20,202 bases of DNA from Isotricha intestinalis (GCA_023807065.1 JAJJLU010004026.1:1-20202), one strand, 5' to 3'; positions 1-9,178 are shown, numbered from the stretch's first letter. The notes: generated from the letters alone by a model not told the origin. A program made the numbers and translations.

Positions 1-514
1 ATTGATAATTTTGTTAGTTATTTTTTATTGATTTTTTGAAATTTTTTATCATAATTTTGGTCTTTAATCATTTTAAAAGTATAATTTGAATTTAATTTTT
101 TTAATAATTAATTGAGACAAATATTTAAATCTAAAACTTTATTTGTTTATTTAAAAAAATATTGATTTCATAAATACCAAAAATAATATTAATGAATGAT
201 TTTTGAAATATTAAAAGTTAAATTGTTGAAATTTTGTTTTTTTTATAATTTTGTGATTTGTTCTTTAAAAATTTTTCCAAAAAAATTTTTCAAAAATTTT
301 CCCTTTTCAAAAATAAATTAAATTTAAATTCTACATTCATTATCTTTTTTTATTACATAAATTTATGATAAAAATAATATTTTTTTGAATGAAAATCAAA
401 AATTACAATATTTATCTTATTATTTCACTTTTAATTCAATTTTTTCATATTTAATAAATTTGTAGCATTTTATTAGCCTTTAAAAAATAATTTTTAAATT
501 TAATTCGAAAATAA
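1..514. other. AT-rich intergenic region upstream of the P5B ATPase
   Basis: About 510 bases made almost entirely of A/T homopolymer runs. No open frame of useful length, no tRNA-like T-loop and no repeat array is visible. It presumably carries the 5' untranslated region and promoter of the ATPase gene on its right, but no specific element can be assigned. Confidence 0.6.
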
Positions 515-3500
515 ATGAATAATAAAAACCAAGTAAAAGAAATCACATTAATTCCTAGAACATTAAAAAATTTTACTCATTTTTCTGTAATTGATTCAAG
601 TATTAAAAATATAACTTCATGGAGAAGATCAAAAACAAAATTTAGAATAAATCTAATATTTAATATCTTATCTTTTGGATTCCTTCATTTAATAAGTTTA
701 TTTTATCCAAAATTATATCTTAAATTATATTGTAAAAGTTGTAATCCAATAAATTCTGATTTTTTCTTGGTTGAAGATATATATGGTTCATCAAAATTAT
801 GTAATTCAATAATTAGAAAAATAAATGTTAAAACTTTATCAATTTCATCTCGAATTTTGCAAAATAATATTTCACCAACACATAGTCAAACTATATCTTT
901 TATATATAATTATACAACATATTGTTATCATGAGTCTTCAAATTCTATTTCTGCTGTTTATTATAATTTATCAAAAACTACAAATAAAAATATTGTGAAT
1001 TGTTTAAGTGAAGGGTTATCGTCAGAAGCAATTGTTAATAAACATATTGAAAAATATGGTGATAATCATATTCCTTATAGAGCCAATATTATTCTTGCTC
1101 ATTTTTTTTATATAGAAATGCCTCATTTTGTCATTGTCGTATTTACTGGAATTATTTGGATAATTAATAAAGATTTAATTTTTGGTTTAATTTTAATTAT
1201 TTTAACTCTTATATTAATTGCAATTAAATTACTTTATAAGTTCAAAGTTCTTTATCAAAAATATCAAGTGGATGAAAAAAAAGATAAATTTTATAAAGTT
1301 AAAAGAAAATATTTAAATAATAGTACTTATTTATTAAATGAAAAAAAATTAGTTCCAGGAGATGTAATTTTTATGAATGTTGGACAAAATTGTCCATGTG
1401 ATTGTTTGTTATTAGAAGGTGAATGTATTATTAATGAAAGCAATATTATTGGAAAAACTGCAGTTTCAAGGAAAATATGTTTAAAAAATAATACAGATAA
1501 TTTTAATTATTTAAAAAATAAAGACTCAATAATATATAGTGGAAGTAGTATAGTAAAATGTCATTCTAAGTTAGAAGATAAATCAGTTGTGTTATTATGT
1601 ATTAATACAGGCTCAAATTCTTTTCAAACAAATTTATTTTCAAATTTATTATATTTTGAGCAAAGGAATAAAAATCATAATGAATATAAAATATTATCTT
1701 TTGAGAAAATGTGGAACACAATATTAAATTTAATAATAATTGCTATCTCAATTATTGTATTATACTCAAGATATAATTTTTACAAAAAAAAAAATTATAG
1801 TAAACAAACATTTATAAATTATCGTTTAGGAAAATATATAATGAATTGTTTTGCAATTCAATTAATTCCAATATATCATTTAGCATTAGAAGTAGTAAAT
1901 TTATTTGGTTCTTTAAATTTATATAATGAAAATATTCAATGTGTAGATGAAGCAAGATTAGGAACTGCAGGGAGAATATCAACAATATTTCTAGATAAAA
2001 CTGGAACTTTAACTGAAGATATGATTAATATTGCGGGTTATCATCCAATTTATTTGAATGATGAAGGTTTTATGTATATTAAATCTTTACAAAAAGATAA
2101 TGTTAAATCTTTATGTAATGATCATTTAAAATATTATAAAGAATTAGTTAAAAATCCTATTAATTTTAATAATAATCCAATATCAAATAGTAAAATATCT
2201 GTTTTATTTCTTCAATGTATTGTGACTTGTCATAATTTAGAAAAAATAAATAATGAAATTTGTGGTAATTTATTAGAACAAGATATTTTAAAAATAATGA
2301 AATGGGATATTAGTAATGTAAATGTTATAAATGAAAAAGGGGAAGAAGAAGTGTTTACTGAAATTTTTCCTAAAAATTATTATAAAATAACAGAAGGTAT
2401 CCTAAAACTAAAAGGTGTTCAAATAAATTCTTTTAAATTAAGAATAATTCAAAGATTTTTTAATATAAGTTCATTAAATATTTCTGCAATAGTGTATAAT
2501 TGTTTAGATGGAACATTAAGATTTTTTACAAAAGGTCCTCCTGAAAAAATATTAAAAGGATGTTTTACTTATTCTTTAAATGAAGATATTGAGAAATTAT
2601 TGAAAATATTTCGTCATGAAGGATATAGAGACTTGGCTTGTGCAAGTAAATTAATTGATATAAATACATATAATCCAGATAATGATGAAAGTTTTTATTT
2701 AAATAATTTAACTTTTTGTGGGTTTTTAACAGTAAAAAATAATTTAAAAAAAGAAACTAAAGAAGTTATTAAAAAATTGAAACAAATGGATTGTAAATTA
2801 ATTATAAATACTGGAGATTCAGTTTTTACTACTTTAGCAGTTGCTTTTGAAAGTGGAATTATTTCTGATAACTCTGTTTATATTTTTGAGAAAAATGATA
2901 ATGATAATGATATAATTATTACTCATCTTCATAAAAATGAAAAAGAAAAAGAAAAAGAAAAAACAATTGAAAATCAATTAAATCATTTAACTAGTGAATT
3001 TGATAAAAAAAGCCAATTAAATAGTAATTTAATTCATAAAAGAAATATAAGTATTAATTCAAGTACTCCTTTTAATTTGACAAATAAACCTAGTTTTTCA
3101 AATTTTATAAATTCAGCAAATAAAAATAATTTTCTTATATTTAATAACAGTAATACCTCAACTAAAAGGATATTTAATTCAAATTTAAATTTAGAAAGTT
3201 CACCAACTGCATATCATATTCCAACACTAAAATTATCTTTTACTTCAACAAATTCAAAAACAAAAAATAGAAATTCTCCGACATCACAATCAATAAAAAA
3301 AAATAATTCTTTAGTAAATCCTTCAGCTACTTTTTCTTTTGAAGGTACAAAATTAAAAAAAATAAAATATAATTGTGTGTATTGTGTAAGCGGGAAAGTT
3401 TTTAGATATGTATATAATAATAGGCATGAAAAAAAGTATGCAAAACTATTAAAATATTTTACTCATATTTGTAAAGTTTATTATGGAATGTCAAGTGATG

Positions 3501-4507
3501 ATAAAAGTTTATTAATAAATTATTATAGGACATTACAAAATGAAATTATTTGTATGGTTGGAAATGGAGATAATGATATTGATTCAATATTATCTTCTCA
3601 TGTTGGAATAAACATCAATGTTCCAAAAAATATTGAAAAAATTCTATCTCATTATTTTACTTTGGATTCTAATTTGTTTTGTATTGAAAAAATTATTAAA
3701 AATGGAAGAGCTACTTATGAAAATAACTTTTTATTACTTTGTTCGATTTTAATTTCTTCTTCTTTAGAAACTTTATTAAATGTTTTTTCATATTTTTTAT
3801 TAATAAAAATTGAAAATCAACAATTATTAATTATGAATGTAGTTTTTTTTGTTTTAGCAAGTACTGCTTATAAAATGAAAGCTGATAATATGATTGATAA
3901 AGATCCTCTTTTCCAAAATAGAATTTTTAATATTTATAATTTAATTAAAATGATTGTTGTATTTGCTTTTAAAATTAGTACTCAAATTGTTTTTTATAAC
4001 TTTTATGAATATAACTCTCTTATAAATATAGAAGAAAATAAAAAAGTTTTATGTAGTTATTTGTATCTTTTATGTATTTTTCAAGGAATTTCTACTATTT
4101 ATATTTTTAATACTGAAACTTTTTTTAGGATTACACATAAAAATAATAAATTATTTATTATTATTTTTTTATTTGTGATTAATTATTTTTTTTTGATTAT
4201 TGCTTTTTCTAATTTTTCTTTTAGACCTTTTTACTTTGATATAGTTTATTTTGAATATAAAGAAGACTTAGTTGATTCTTATGATGATAGACATAAATTA
4301 ATTCTTATTTTGTATATTTTTTGTGATTTATTTTTTACTTATTTTTTTGTTAAAATTTTAAAATATATATTCACTTTACAAGCAAATAAGAGAGAAAGAG
4401 AATATTTAAAAAATCAATCAAAAAATAAAGCGGAAGAAGAAAAAGAAAATAAAGAAAAAGAAGAAGAAAGGAAAAGAGTGAATCATATGTTTTCATCTCA
4501 GTCATGA
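515..4507 (+). CDS. P5B-type P-type ATPase (ATP13A2-like) with degenerate catalytic motifs
   Basis: A 1330-residue multi-pass membrane ATPase. P5B pumps (ATP13A2/3 group) export polyamines from late endosomes or lysosomes; that function is known for the family, not shown here. In order: a P5B-like N-terminal hydrophobic hairpin near residues 45-64; M1/M2 about 190-245; an actuator domain with a PCD motif and NES; M3/M4 about 400-465; phosphorylation motif DKTGTLTED with Asp494; nucleotide domain with KGPPEK; a TGD motif; a Lys/Glu and Asn/Ser-rich insert about 793-952; hinge motif; then several C-terminal helices from about 1070 and a charged Lys/Glu tail. Odd points: TGES is replaced by IGKT (312-315), GDGxND by GNGDND (1016-1021), and M4 PPxLP by IPIYH. 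The phosphorylatable Asp is kept. The frame is open over 4 kb, so this is not an ordinary pseudogene. The start is the first ATG after in-frame stops. Stop is TGA. Confidence 0.88.
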   Translation: MNNKNQVKEITLIPRTLKNFTHFSVIDSSIKNITSWRRSKTKFRINLIFNILSFGFLHLISLFYPKLYLKLYCKSCNPINSDFFLVEDIYGSSKLCNSIIRKINVKTLSISSRILQNNISPTHSQTISFIYNYTTYCYHESSNSISAVYYNLSKTTNKNIVNCLSEGLSSEAIVNKHIEKYGDNHIPYRANIILAHFFYIEMPHFVIVVFTGIIWIINKDLIFGLILIILTLILIAIKLLYKFKVLYQKYQVDEKKDKFYKVKRKYLNNSTYLLNEKKLVPGDVIFMNVGQNCPCDCLLLEGECIINESNIIGKTAVSRKICLKNNTDNFNYLKNKDSIIYSGSSIVKCHSKLEDKSVVLLCINTGSNSFQTNLFSNLLYFEQRNKNHNEYKILSFEKMWNTILNLIIIAISIIVLYSRYNFYKKKNYSKQTFINYRLGKYIMNCFAIQLIPIYHLALEVVNLFGSLNLYNENIQCVDEARLGTAGRISTIFLDKTGTLTEDMINIAGYHPIYLNDEGFMYIKSLQKDNVKSLCNDHLKYYKELVKNPINFNNNPISNSKISVLFLQCIVTCHNLEKINNEICGNLLEQDILKIMKWDISNVNVINEKGEEEVFTEIFPKNYYKITEGILKLKGVQINSFKLRIIQRFFNISSLNISAIVYNCLDGTLRFFTKGPPEKILKGCFTYSLNEDIEKLLKIFRHEGYRDLACASKLIDINTYNPDNDESFYLNNLTFCGFLTVKNNLKKETKEVIKKLKQMDCKLIINTGDSVFTTLAVAFESGIISDNSVYIFEKNDNDNDIIITHLHKNEKEKEKEKTIENQLNHLTSEFDKKSQLNSNLIHKRNISINSSTPFNLTNKPSFSNFINSANKNNFLIFNNSNTSTKRIFNSNLNLESSPTAYHIPTLKLSFTSTNSKTKNRNSPTSQSIKKNNSLVNPSATFSFEGTKLKKIKYNCVYCVSGKVFRYVYNNRHEKKYAKLLKYFTHICKVYYGMSSDDKSLLINYYRTLQNEIICMVGNGDNDIDSILSSHVGININVPKNIEKILSHYFTLDSNLFCIEKIIKNGRATYENNFLLLCSILISSSLETLLNVFSYFLLIKIENQQLLIMNVVFFVLASTAYKMKADNMIDKDPLFQNRIFNIYNLIKMIVVFAFKISTQIVFYNFYEYNSLINIEENKKVLCSYLYLLCIFQGISTIYIFNTETFFRITHKNNKLFIIIFLFVINYFFLIIAFSNFSFRPFYFDIVYFEYKEDLVDSYDDRHKLILILYIFCDLFFTYFFVKILKYIFTLQANKREREYLKNQSKNKAEEEKENKEKEEERKRVNHMFSSQS

Positions 4508-4777
4508 ATTTGAATTCAAATTTTTGTCTTGTGATTTAATAACTAATTATTTTAAAAAATTAAGATGATAAATTTTAAAGAGATAAAAATATTTTAAAAA
4601 AATAAATCAATTTTTATTTAAAAGTTCTTTCTCTCAATTGTTTAAATTTCTTCCTTGTACAATATAATAAAATATATACATAAAGGATATGAAATTTTAA
4701 ATCTATAATTCACATAATTATTTTAAATACATTAAACAAATATTGCCCTTAAATAGATTACAAATTAATAACATTGA

Positions 4778-5200
4778 CTAAAAAATAAAACAAGAATTGC
4801 ACTCACAAATAATTTTATCAGTGTTATTTTTAAAATTGCCATTATTACTATAAGAACTTTCAATTAAAACCACTTCTGCAATTTTTTTTGGAGAAATCAT
4901 ATCAATAAAACTTACTTTATGTCTTTTTGAACCTTTTACGATTTCATTTCCATATACGTCAATTCTATTTGAATTAATATCTCTTGTTGTTTGCTCATTT
5001 AATAAAAAATTGGATGGATGAGATTGTCTTTTTTTTGAATATCTTGTACTTATTTGGTCAAATGAAGAAGTTGTAATTTTTGAACTTCTTTTTCTTGGAA
5101 CATTTGATAATGAGATTTTTTTTTGGGAATTTTGAGTTTCAGACATTGAATTTAAATCTGTTATAAATTTAACATTTTTTGATGAGAATGGGGATGACAT
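4778..5200 (-). CDS. Small basic protein with C-terminal CaaX box
   Basis: A 140-residue polar protein, rich in Ser/Lys in its first half and without membrane segments. The second half has a compact motif, GNEIVKGSKRHKVSFID, followed by KKIAEVVLIES. This resembles a small-protein family I associate with ciliates, though I cannot name it. The C-terminus reads CECNSCFIF, ending in a CaaX box (Cys-Phe-Ile-Phe) with two further cysteines just upstream, so prenylation plus palmitoylation and membrane attachment are likely by inference. Stop is TAG. It lies tail-to-tail with the ATPase gene (270-base gap) and head-to-head with the VPS37-like gene (193-base gap), so a shared upstream region is possible. 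Function is unknown; a membrane-tethered adaptor is only a guess. Confidence 0.7.
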   Translation of the reverse strand: MSSPFSSKNVKFITDLNSMSETQNSQKKISLSNVPRKRSSKITTSSFDQISTRYSKKRQSHPSNFLLNEQTTRDINSNRIDVYGNEIVKGSKRHKVSFIDMISPKKIAEVVLIESSYSNNGNFKNNTDKIICECNSCFIF

Positions 5201-5393
5201 TTTTTTTATAATTTTTTGACTGTTATACTTTATTTATTTTGTTATATTTTTTGAGAAAAATAAATATGTGAATAAAAGTAAATTTTTTTCTTATTATTTA
5301 TTTATATAATTGAGGATTTAATGTTAATAATTGAATTAAAGAATTTAATAAATAAAAATTAAGATTAATATAATTAAATAAAATATATAAAAA
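5201..5393. promoter_or_regulatory. Divergent intergenic region between CaaX protein and VPS37-like genes
   Basis: A 193-base AT-rich spacer between two head-to-head starts, so both promoters must lie here or overlap. It holds many TATA-like stretches, but none can be singled out. Confidence 0.35.
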
Positions 5394-5897
5394 ATGTTAG
5401 GTAATCCTGAAGACCAAATGTTAATAAATGAAATAACAAATGATTTAAATAAAAAATCATTGGATGAATTAATATATCTAAATTTCAATCCTGAACATTT
5501 TATAAATGAATTTACAAAAAATCAAAGAGAATCAAATGAAGCTTTATTATTAGAAGTTAAAAATCAAAATTCTCAATTTGAATCTAATAAAAATCAATAC
5601 GATAATATAAAACAAAATATTGAAAATTGTAGAATACAATATGAATTAAAAGAAAATGAATTAAAAAATTTATTAAATCAAAAACAAAGTATTGATAATC
5701 AAATTACTGTTGAAAGATTAATCGAAGAAATGAAAGGATACATTGATGAAAATTTTGCAAGACCTAAACAAAAATTAATTCAACAATTTAATAATAAAGA
5801 GATAACTTATGATGATTTTATTCAACAATTTAGAGATTTGAGTATGAAATATCATTATTATTCAATAATAAAAGATAAATTAAATTTATGCAAATGA
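5394..5897 (+). CDS. VPS37-like ESCRT-I subunit (Mod(r) domain)
   Basis: A 167-residue, almost wholly helical protein. It starts with a short helical segment (residues 10-35, with LDELIYLNFNPEHF) that matches the Leu-rich opening of Mod(r) domains, followed by a long coiled coil (about 45-115) with the typical ExNxAL-like stretch and heptads of Leu/Ile. It closes with a helix pair in which a FIQQFRDLSMKYHYY segment resembles the conserved C-terminal Mod(r) helix. Family members bind TSG101 and VPS28 in ESCRT-I and sort ubiquitinated cargo into multivesicular bodies at endosomes. Length is close to short VPS37 proteins of protists. The assignment rests on pattern and length, so another coiled-coil protein remains possible. 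Stop is TGA. Confidence 0.6.
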   Translation: MLGNPEDQMLINEITNDLNKKSLDELIYLNFNPEHFINEFTKNQRESNEALLLEVKNQNSQFESNKNQYDNIKQNIENCRIQYELKENELKNLLNQKQSIDNQITVERLIEEMKGYIDENFARPKQKLIQQFNNKEITYDDFIQQFRDLSMKYHYYSIIKDKLNLCK

Positions 5898-6508
5898 ATT
5901 AATGAATTAGTTAGTTTATTAATTTTATTTTAAAAATTTTATTTTTAAATGGTTTTTTATTTGAATAAAATATTTATGAGCACTATTATTTAATTCAAAT
6001 AATTAATTTTTTAATTAATTTTTTTTTTAATTATTTATTTTTGTATTGAAATTTCAAGCCTAAATACAATGAAACACACATACATTAAATACAATGTAAC
6101 AATAAAATGTAAATATGAGCATTTTTTACTTTAAACTATTAATTTATAAAAATTATAAAAAAGTCTTAATAAACAAAGAAAAATTGAATACAATCACTTA
6201 TATTTCACAATCAATATCTTGAAGCAAATCTTTCAAAGAAACAAATTCAAAAAACATATTTTTATCATAAATTTTCATATAACTTTTCTCATTAAAAATC
6301 AAATGAAAAACAAAAAAAAATGAAAAAATAACATAAAAAAAACCCAAAAAATCCTTTTAAAATAAAGAAATAAAAAGGCCTTATATTAAATACCAAAAAA
6401 AAGAGAATAAAATTATCCAATCAGAATAACTTATTTTATAATTTAATCCATATCTCAAAAATCAAAAAGTATAAAAATTGAAAGAAAAAATAACAAATTT
6501 AAAATATA
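5898..6508. other. AT-rich intergenic region before the HMG-box gene
   Basis: About 610 bases of A/T-rich DNA with long A and T runs. The first half is probably the 3' region of the VPS37-like gene and the last part the promoter of the HMG-box gene. The only coding-like stretch is a short minus-strand frame around 6198-6278, listed separately. No RNA gene was recognised. Confidence 0.5.
6198..6278 (-). CDS. Possible short ORF or exon remnant (26 residues)
   Basis: The minus strand reads a short open frame ending in TAA at 6198-6200. It contains MFFEFVSLKDLLQDIDCEI, which looks more protein-like than the surrounding homopolymer sequence. The frame stays open upstream to about 6360, but that part codes mainly for Phe from T runs and has no convincing start. 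It could be a micropeptide, the last exon of a lost gene, or chance. No family is recognised. Confidence 0.15.
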   Translation of the reverse strand: MKIYDKNMFFEFVSLKDLLQDIDCEI

Positions 6509-6811
6509 ATGGGAAAAGGAAAAAAGAAAGAAAAGAAGGAGAAAAAAGATAAAAATGCTCCAAAAAGAGCAATTTCAGCATTTTTCTTTTACCAAAAAGA
6601 AAGAAGAGAACCTTTAAAAAAAGAAAAGCCAAATTTAAGTAATAAAGAACTTATTTCCACAATGAGTGCAGAATGGAATAAAATGAAAGATACTGATAAA
6701 AAAAAATATGTTGAATTAGCTGAACAAGATAAAAAAAGATATGAAAAAGAAAAAGCTTCTTATGATGCAAAACAAAAAAGTGCTAAGAAATCAGTTAAGA
6801 AAGATGAATAA
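6509..6811 (+). CDS. HMG-box chromatin protein (NHP6/HMGB-like)
   Basis: A 100-residue protein with one HMG box. A Lys/Glu-rich N-terminal arm (residues 1-16) leads into the box at about 17-85. Typical box residues are visible: APKRAISAFFFYQKERR at the start, ELISTMSAEWNKM in helix 2, and KKYVELAEQDKKRYEKE in helix 3. A Lys-rich tail follows. This single-box layout with basic flanks matches yeast NHP6 and the small HMG proteins of protists, which bend DNA non-specifically in nucleosome remodelling and transcription in the nucleus. Length is normal. The start is the only in-frame ATG before the box. Stop is TAA. The gene converges on the actin-related gene with a 345-base gap. Confidence 0.93.
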   Translation: MGKGKKKEKKEKKDKNAPKRAISAFFFYQKERREPLKKEKPNLSNKELISTMSAEWNKMKDTDKKKYVELAEQDKKRYEKEKASYDAKQKSAKKSVKKDE

Positions 6812-7156
6812 GAATATAATAGATATTTTTTAAAATAATTAAATTTGATTTTTCTTTTATTTTTTATTCTTATATAAAAGTATTAAAAATATTTTTTTCA
6901 AATTTGCTTCTTTTTTAAATTTTTTTTTTCATTTTTAAAAAAATGAAATTCTCTTTTTATTTAATTTTATATATATGAATATATTTCATTAAATGGATAT
7001 TATTTAAATAAAAAATTTGAATGTATAATATAAAATATAAAAAATTGAATATTAAAAATTCAAAAAATTTTACCCTGTAATTGACATTTCATTACAAAAT
7101 TCAAATAAACAAGTCTTAAAAAAAAAACATATCTCAAAAAAAAATTCATAAAAAAT
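6812..7156. other. Convergent 3' intergenic region
   Basis: This gap lies between two genes transcribed toward each other. It holds A and T tracts and AT dinucleotide stretches around 6970-7050, and presumably both 3' untranslated regions. No other feature is seen. Confidence 0.5.
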
Positions 7157-8299
7157 TCAATGATAAAAAATTCTACAATCCATAGCAGAAGGTCCTTCTT
7201 CTTCATATTCTTTTTTACTGGTAGATAAACTATCAAATATATCACAAAGAGAAAAAATAGAAGTTCCAATCCATTGAATAGTATCTTTATAAGGAATATC
7301 AGGTATATTTATTCTATTTTTATATTCTCCTCCAAATTCAGTTTGAATTTCATAAGTTAATCTTTCTTGAAAATTAGGAAATAAAGTATTTCCTCCACTT
7401 AATATTACTGTTCCATTTACTTTTGATTCTGTTTCTCTATCTGTTTCATACATTGAATGACAAAAGGCGTTTTCTATTCCTCCATATTCTTTTTTTATTA
7501 ATTCAGGATGAAATAATATTTCTGGTGCCATGAAACATTCTTCTTCTAATTTAATTTGCTTTTTATCTGGTAATTCATATATAATTTCTTCTACTTTTTC
7601 TTCTTGTTTTTCATCTTTTTTTTTCTCGTAATTTTTTTTTTGAATATAACAACATTTTTTTTTTATATTTTCAATATCATTATATGATAAATTATCATAA
7701 CCTTTTTTTAATAATAATTTTTCTAAATAATTTGAAATATCTTTTCCACCTACATTAACTATTTTCATACAATTTGTATAAGGGAAACCAACATCAACAG
7801 GGACAATTGCAGTAAAATCATAACCTGAATCTATAACAAAACCACTATAATAATGTACTCCATAAGTACATAAAGTATAAGAATTATTTATATATAATTT
7901 TGGAACTTGAAAATGTTCAAAAAATAATTCTGCTAATTTTTTCCTTGCTTCTTTATTTTCAGGTAATTTTTCATGAAAAGTAATACCGAAATCTTTTGTA
8001 TCTATTTTTAATTCATTTTTAAATAAATTTTCTAAAAATAAATTCATTGAATCCCAATCTGTTATTCTTCCTCTTTGAATTGGATAAATTATGTTTAAAT
8101 CCTTTTTATTATCTAATGCTTTTTGACCAAAATATAATTTTGTTGAGTCATCTATTTTTCCTTCGTCTTCTGTTTTAGGATATCCTACTACTGTTGGTGT
8201 TATTATTACAGGTTCTCCATATCCCGAAAATCCTGCTTTTGTGAAACCTGATCCACAATCTAATATTATATATTTTGAATCTTTGGGAATTGATTCCAT
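7157..8299 (-). CDS. Divergent actin-related protein lacking actin catalytic residues
   Basis: A 380-residue protein, almost exactly actin length (375), with actin motifs throughout: phosphate 1 loop DCGSGFTKAGFSGYGEP (Asp14), PIQRGRITDWDSM (about 73-85), phosphate 2 VIDSGYDFTAIVP (Asp157), adenosine motif ILSGGNTLFPNFQERL (299-314), QWIGTSIFS, and a C-terminus parallel to actin's SKxEYxExGPS. It should therefore adopt the actin fold and bind ATP (inference). Oddities: by alignment of the surrounding residues, actin Gln137 is Ser140 and His161 is Ala164, the two positions that place the attacking water. The phosphate 2 loop reads GYD rather than GDG. A Lys/Glu-rich insert occupies about 220-245, and the terminus is CRIFYH rather than KCF. 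I cannot place it in a named ARP class; a ciliate-type divergent actin is equally possible. Stop is TGA. Confidence 0.85.
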   Translation of the reverse strand: MESIPKDSKYIILDCGSGFTKAGFSGYGEPVIITPTVVGYPKTEDEGKIDDSTKLYFGQKALDNKKDLNIIYPIQRGRITDWDSMNLFLENLFKNELKIDTKDFGITFHEKLPENKEARKKLAELFFEHFQVPKLYINNSYTLCTYGVHYYSGFVIDSGYDFTAIVPVDVGFPYTNCMKIVNVGGKDISNYLEKLLLKKGYDNLSYNDIENIKKKCCYIQKKNYEKKKDEKQEEKVEEIIYELPDKKQIKLEEECFMAPEILFHPELIKKEYGGIENAFCHSMYETDRETESKVNGTVILSGGNTLFPNFQERLTYEIQTEFGGEYKNRINIPDIPYKDTIQWIGTSIFSLCDIFDSLSTSKKEYEEEGPSAMDCRIFYH

Positions 8300-8610
8300 T
8301 TTTAAATTATATTTTAATTGAGAAAATTGATTTAATTTTTTTTTTATTTTTTTTTGTATATATTAAAAGGAGTGGAGATAAAAAATTTTAAACTAAATTA
8401 ATATTTTTTAAAATAATAAATATAAGCTAATATTTAACTGAGATTTAAAAAAAAAAATAATTAAAAGGAATATTGACAAATCAAAAAAAATTCAAAAAAT
8501 TCTTGATTGTTTTTATAAAAAATTTCGAAAATCTTACTTAAAGAAAATCAAAATTCCTAATAATCATTCACAAAAATTATATTAAAAAAAAAACTGATTT
8601 TAATTTTCTT
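8300..8610. other. AT-rich upstream region of the actin-related gene
   Basis: These are the roughly 300 bases upstream of the minus-strand actin-related start. They have long T and A runs just before the ATG and no recognisable element. The right edge merges into a decayed coding segment. Confidence 0.4.
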
Positions 8611-8970
8611 CTACTAATACCAATAGGAGCATTTTTTCTTCCTTCTTAACATCAACTTCTTTAGTAACAACACTTTTTTTTTTGATTGAATTCCAAACAT
8701 TCTTTTCATTTTTTCAACAACTTCACTAGTAAAAAAAGATTCAGTTTATAGGATCTCTTTATCAGTATAAGAAGAAGAATTCATTTAATTATCATTAAAT
8801 CCAACTAATTTTGCATTAGCTTCTATTGTTAAGAATGGAATATATAACTGAAAATAAGTTATTTAAATTTCCAGTTCTTGTTTTAGAGTTGTGTATTAAG
8901 TTGGCAGAATATTTTTTTAGTAATCCGCATCTGTAATTATTAATCTTGTAATAGACAATTGATTTCGACA
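8611..8970 (-). pseudogene. Decayed coding segment with in-frame TAA at possible Gln positions
   Basis: The minus strand has higher GC than neighbouring gaps and one frame (8674-8949, 92 codons) that reads as protein-like, with stretches such as YIPFLTIEANAKLVGFNDN and TSEVVEKMKRMFGIQ. By hand count, G falls at codon positions 1:2:3 about 19:5:8, which is typical of coding DNA. Five TAA codons interrupt it, but no TGA. The frame shifts at the A10 run (8674-8683 in plus coordinates), after which another frame gives VVTKEVDVKKEEK, and a further shift gives NAPIGISRRKLKSV. Several indels at homopolymers mean it is not functional under any code as it stands. The other frames also lack TGA over parts of the region, so the choice of frame is not certain. 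No family is recognised. Confidence 0.4.
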
Positions 8971-9178
8971 AACACATCAATGAAAAATATGAAGAAAATA
9001 AGTGAAAAAAAAGTTAGAATCTGGCTCGTAGGAATCTATTTTTTCTACTATGAGTTCCTTTTGATTTTATAAATTTTTTTTAAATTTTAAGCTTTTTAAA
9101 AAGTAAAAATTAGTTTGTTTTTAAAAATATTTGTTGTCTTTATAAAAATTTATATTTTATTTTTTAAGGTTTTTACAA

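Noticed and set aside
7060..7269. Minus-strand open frame of 69 codons
   Set aside because: It overlaps the 3' end of the actin-related gene in another frame and codes mostly Phe/Leu/Ile/Lys; a shadow.
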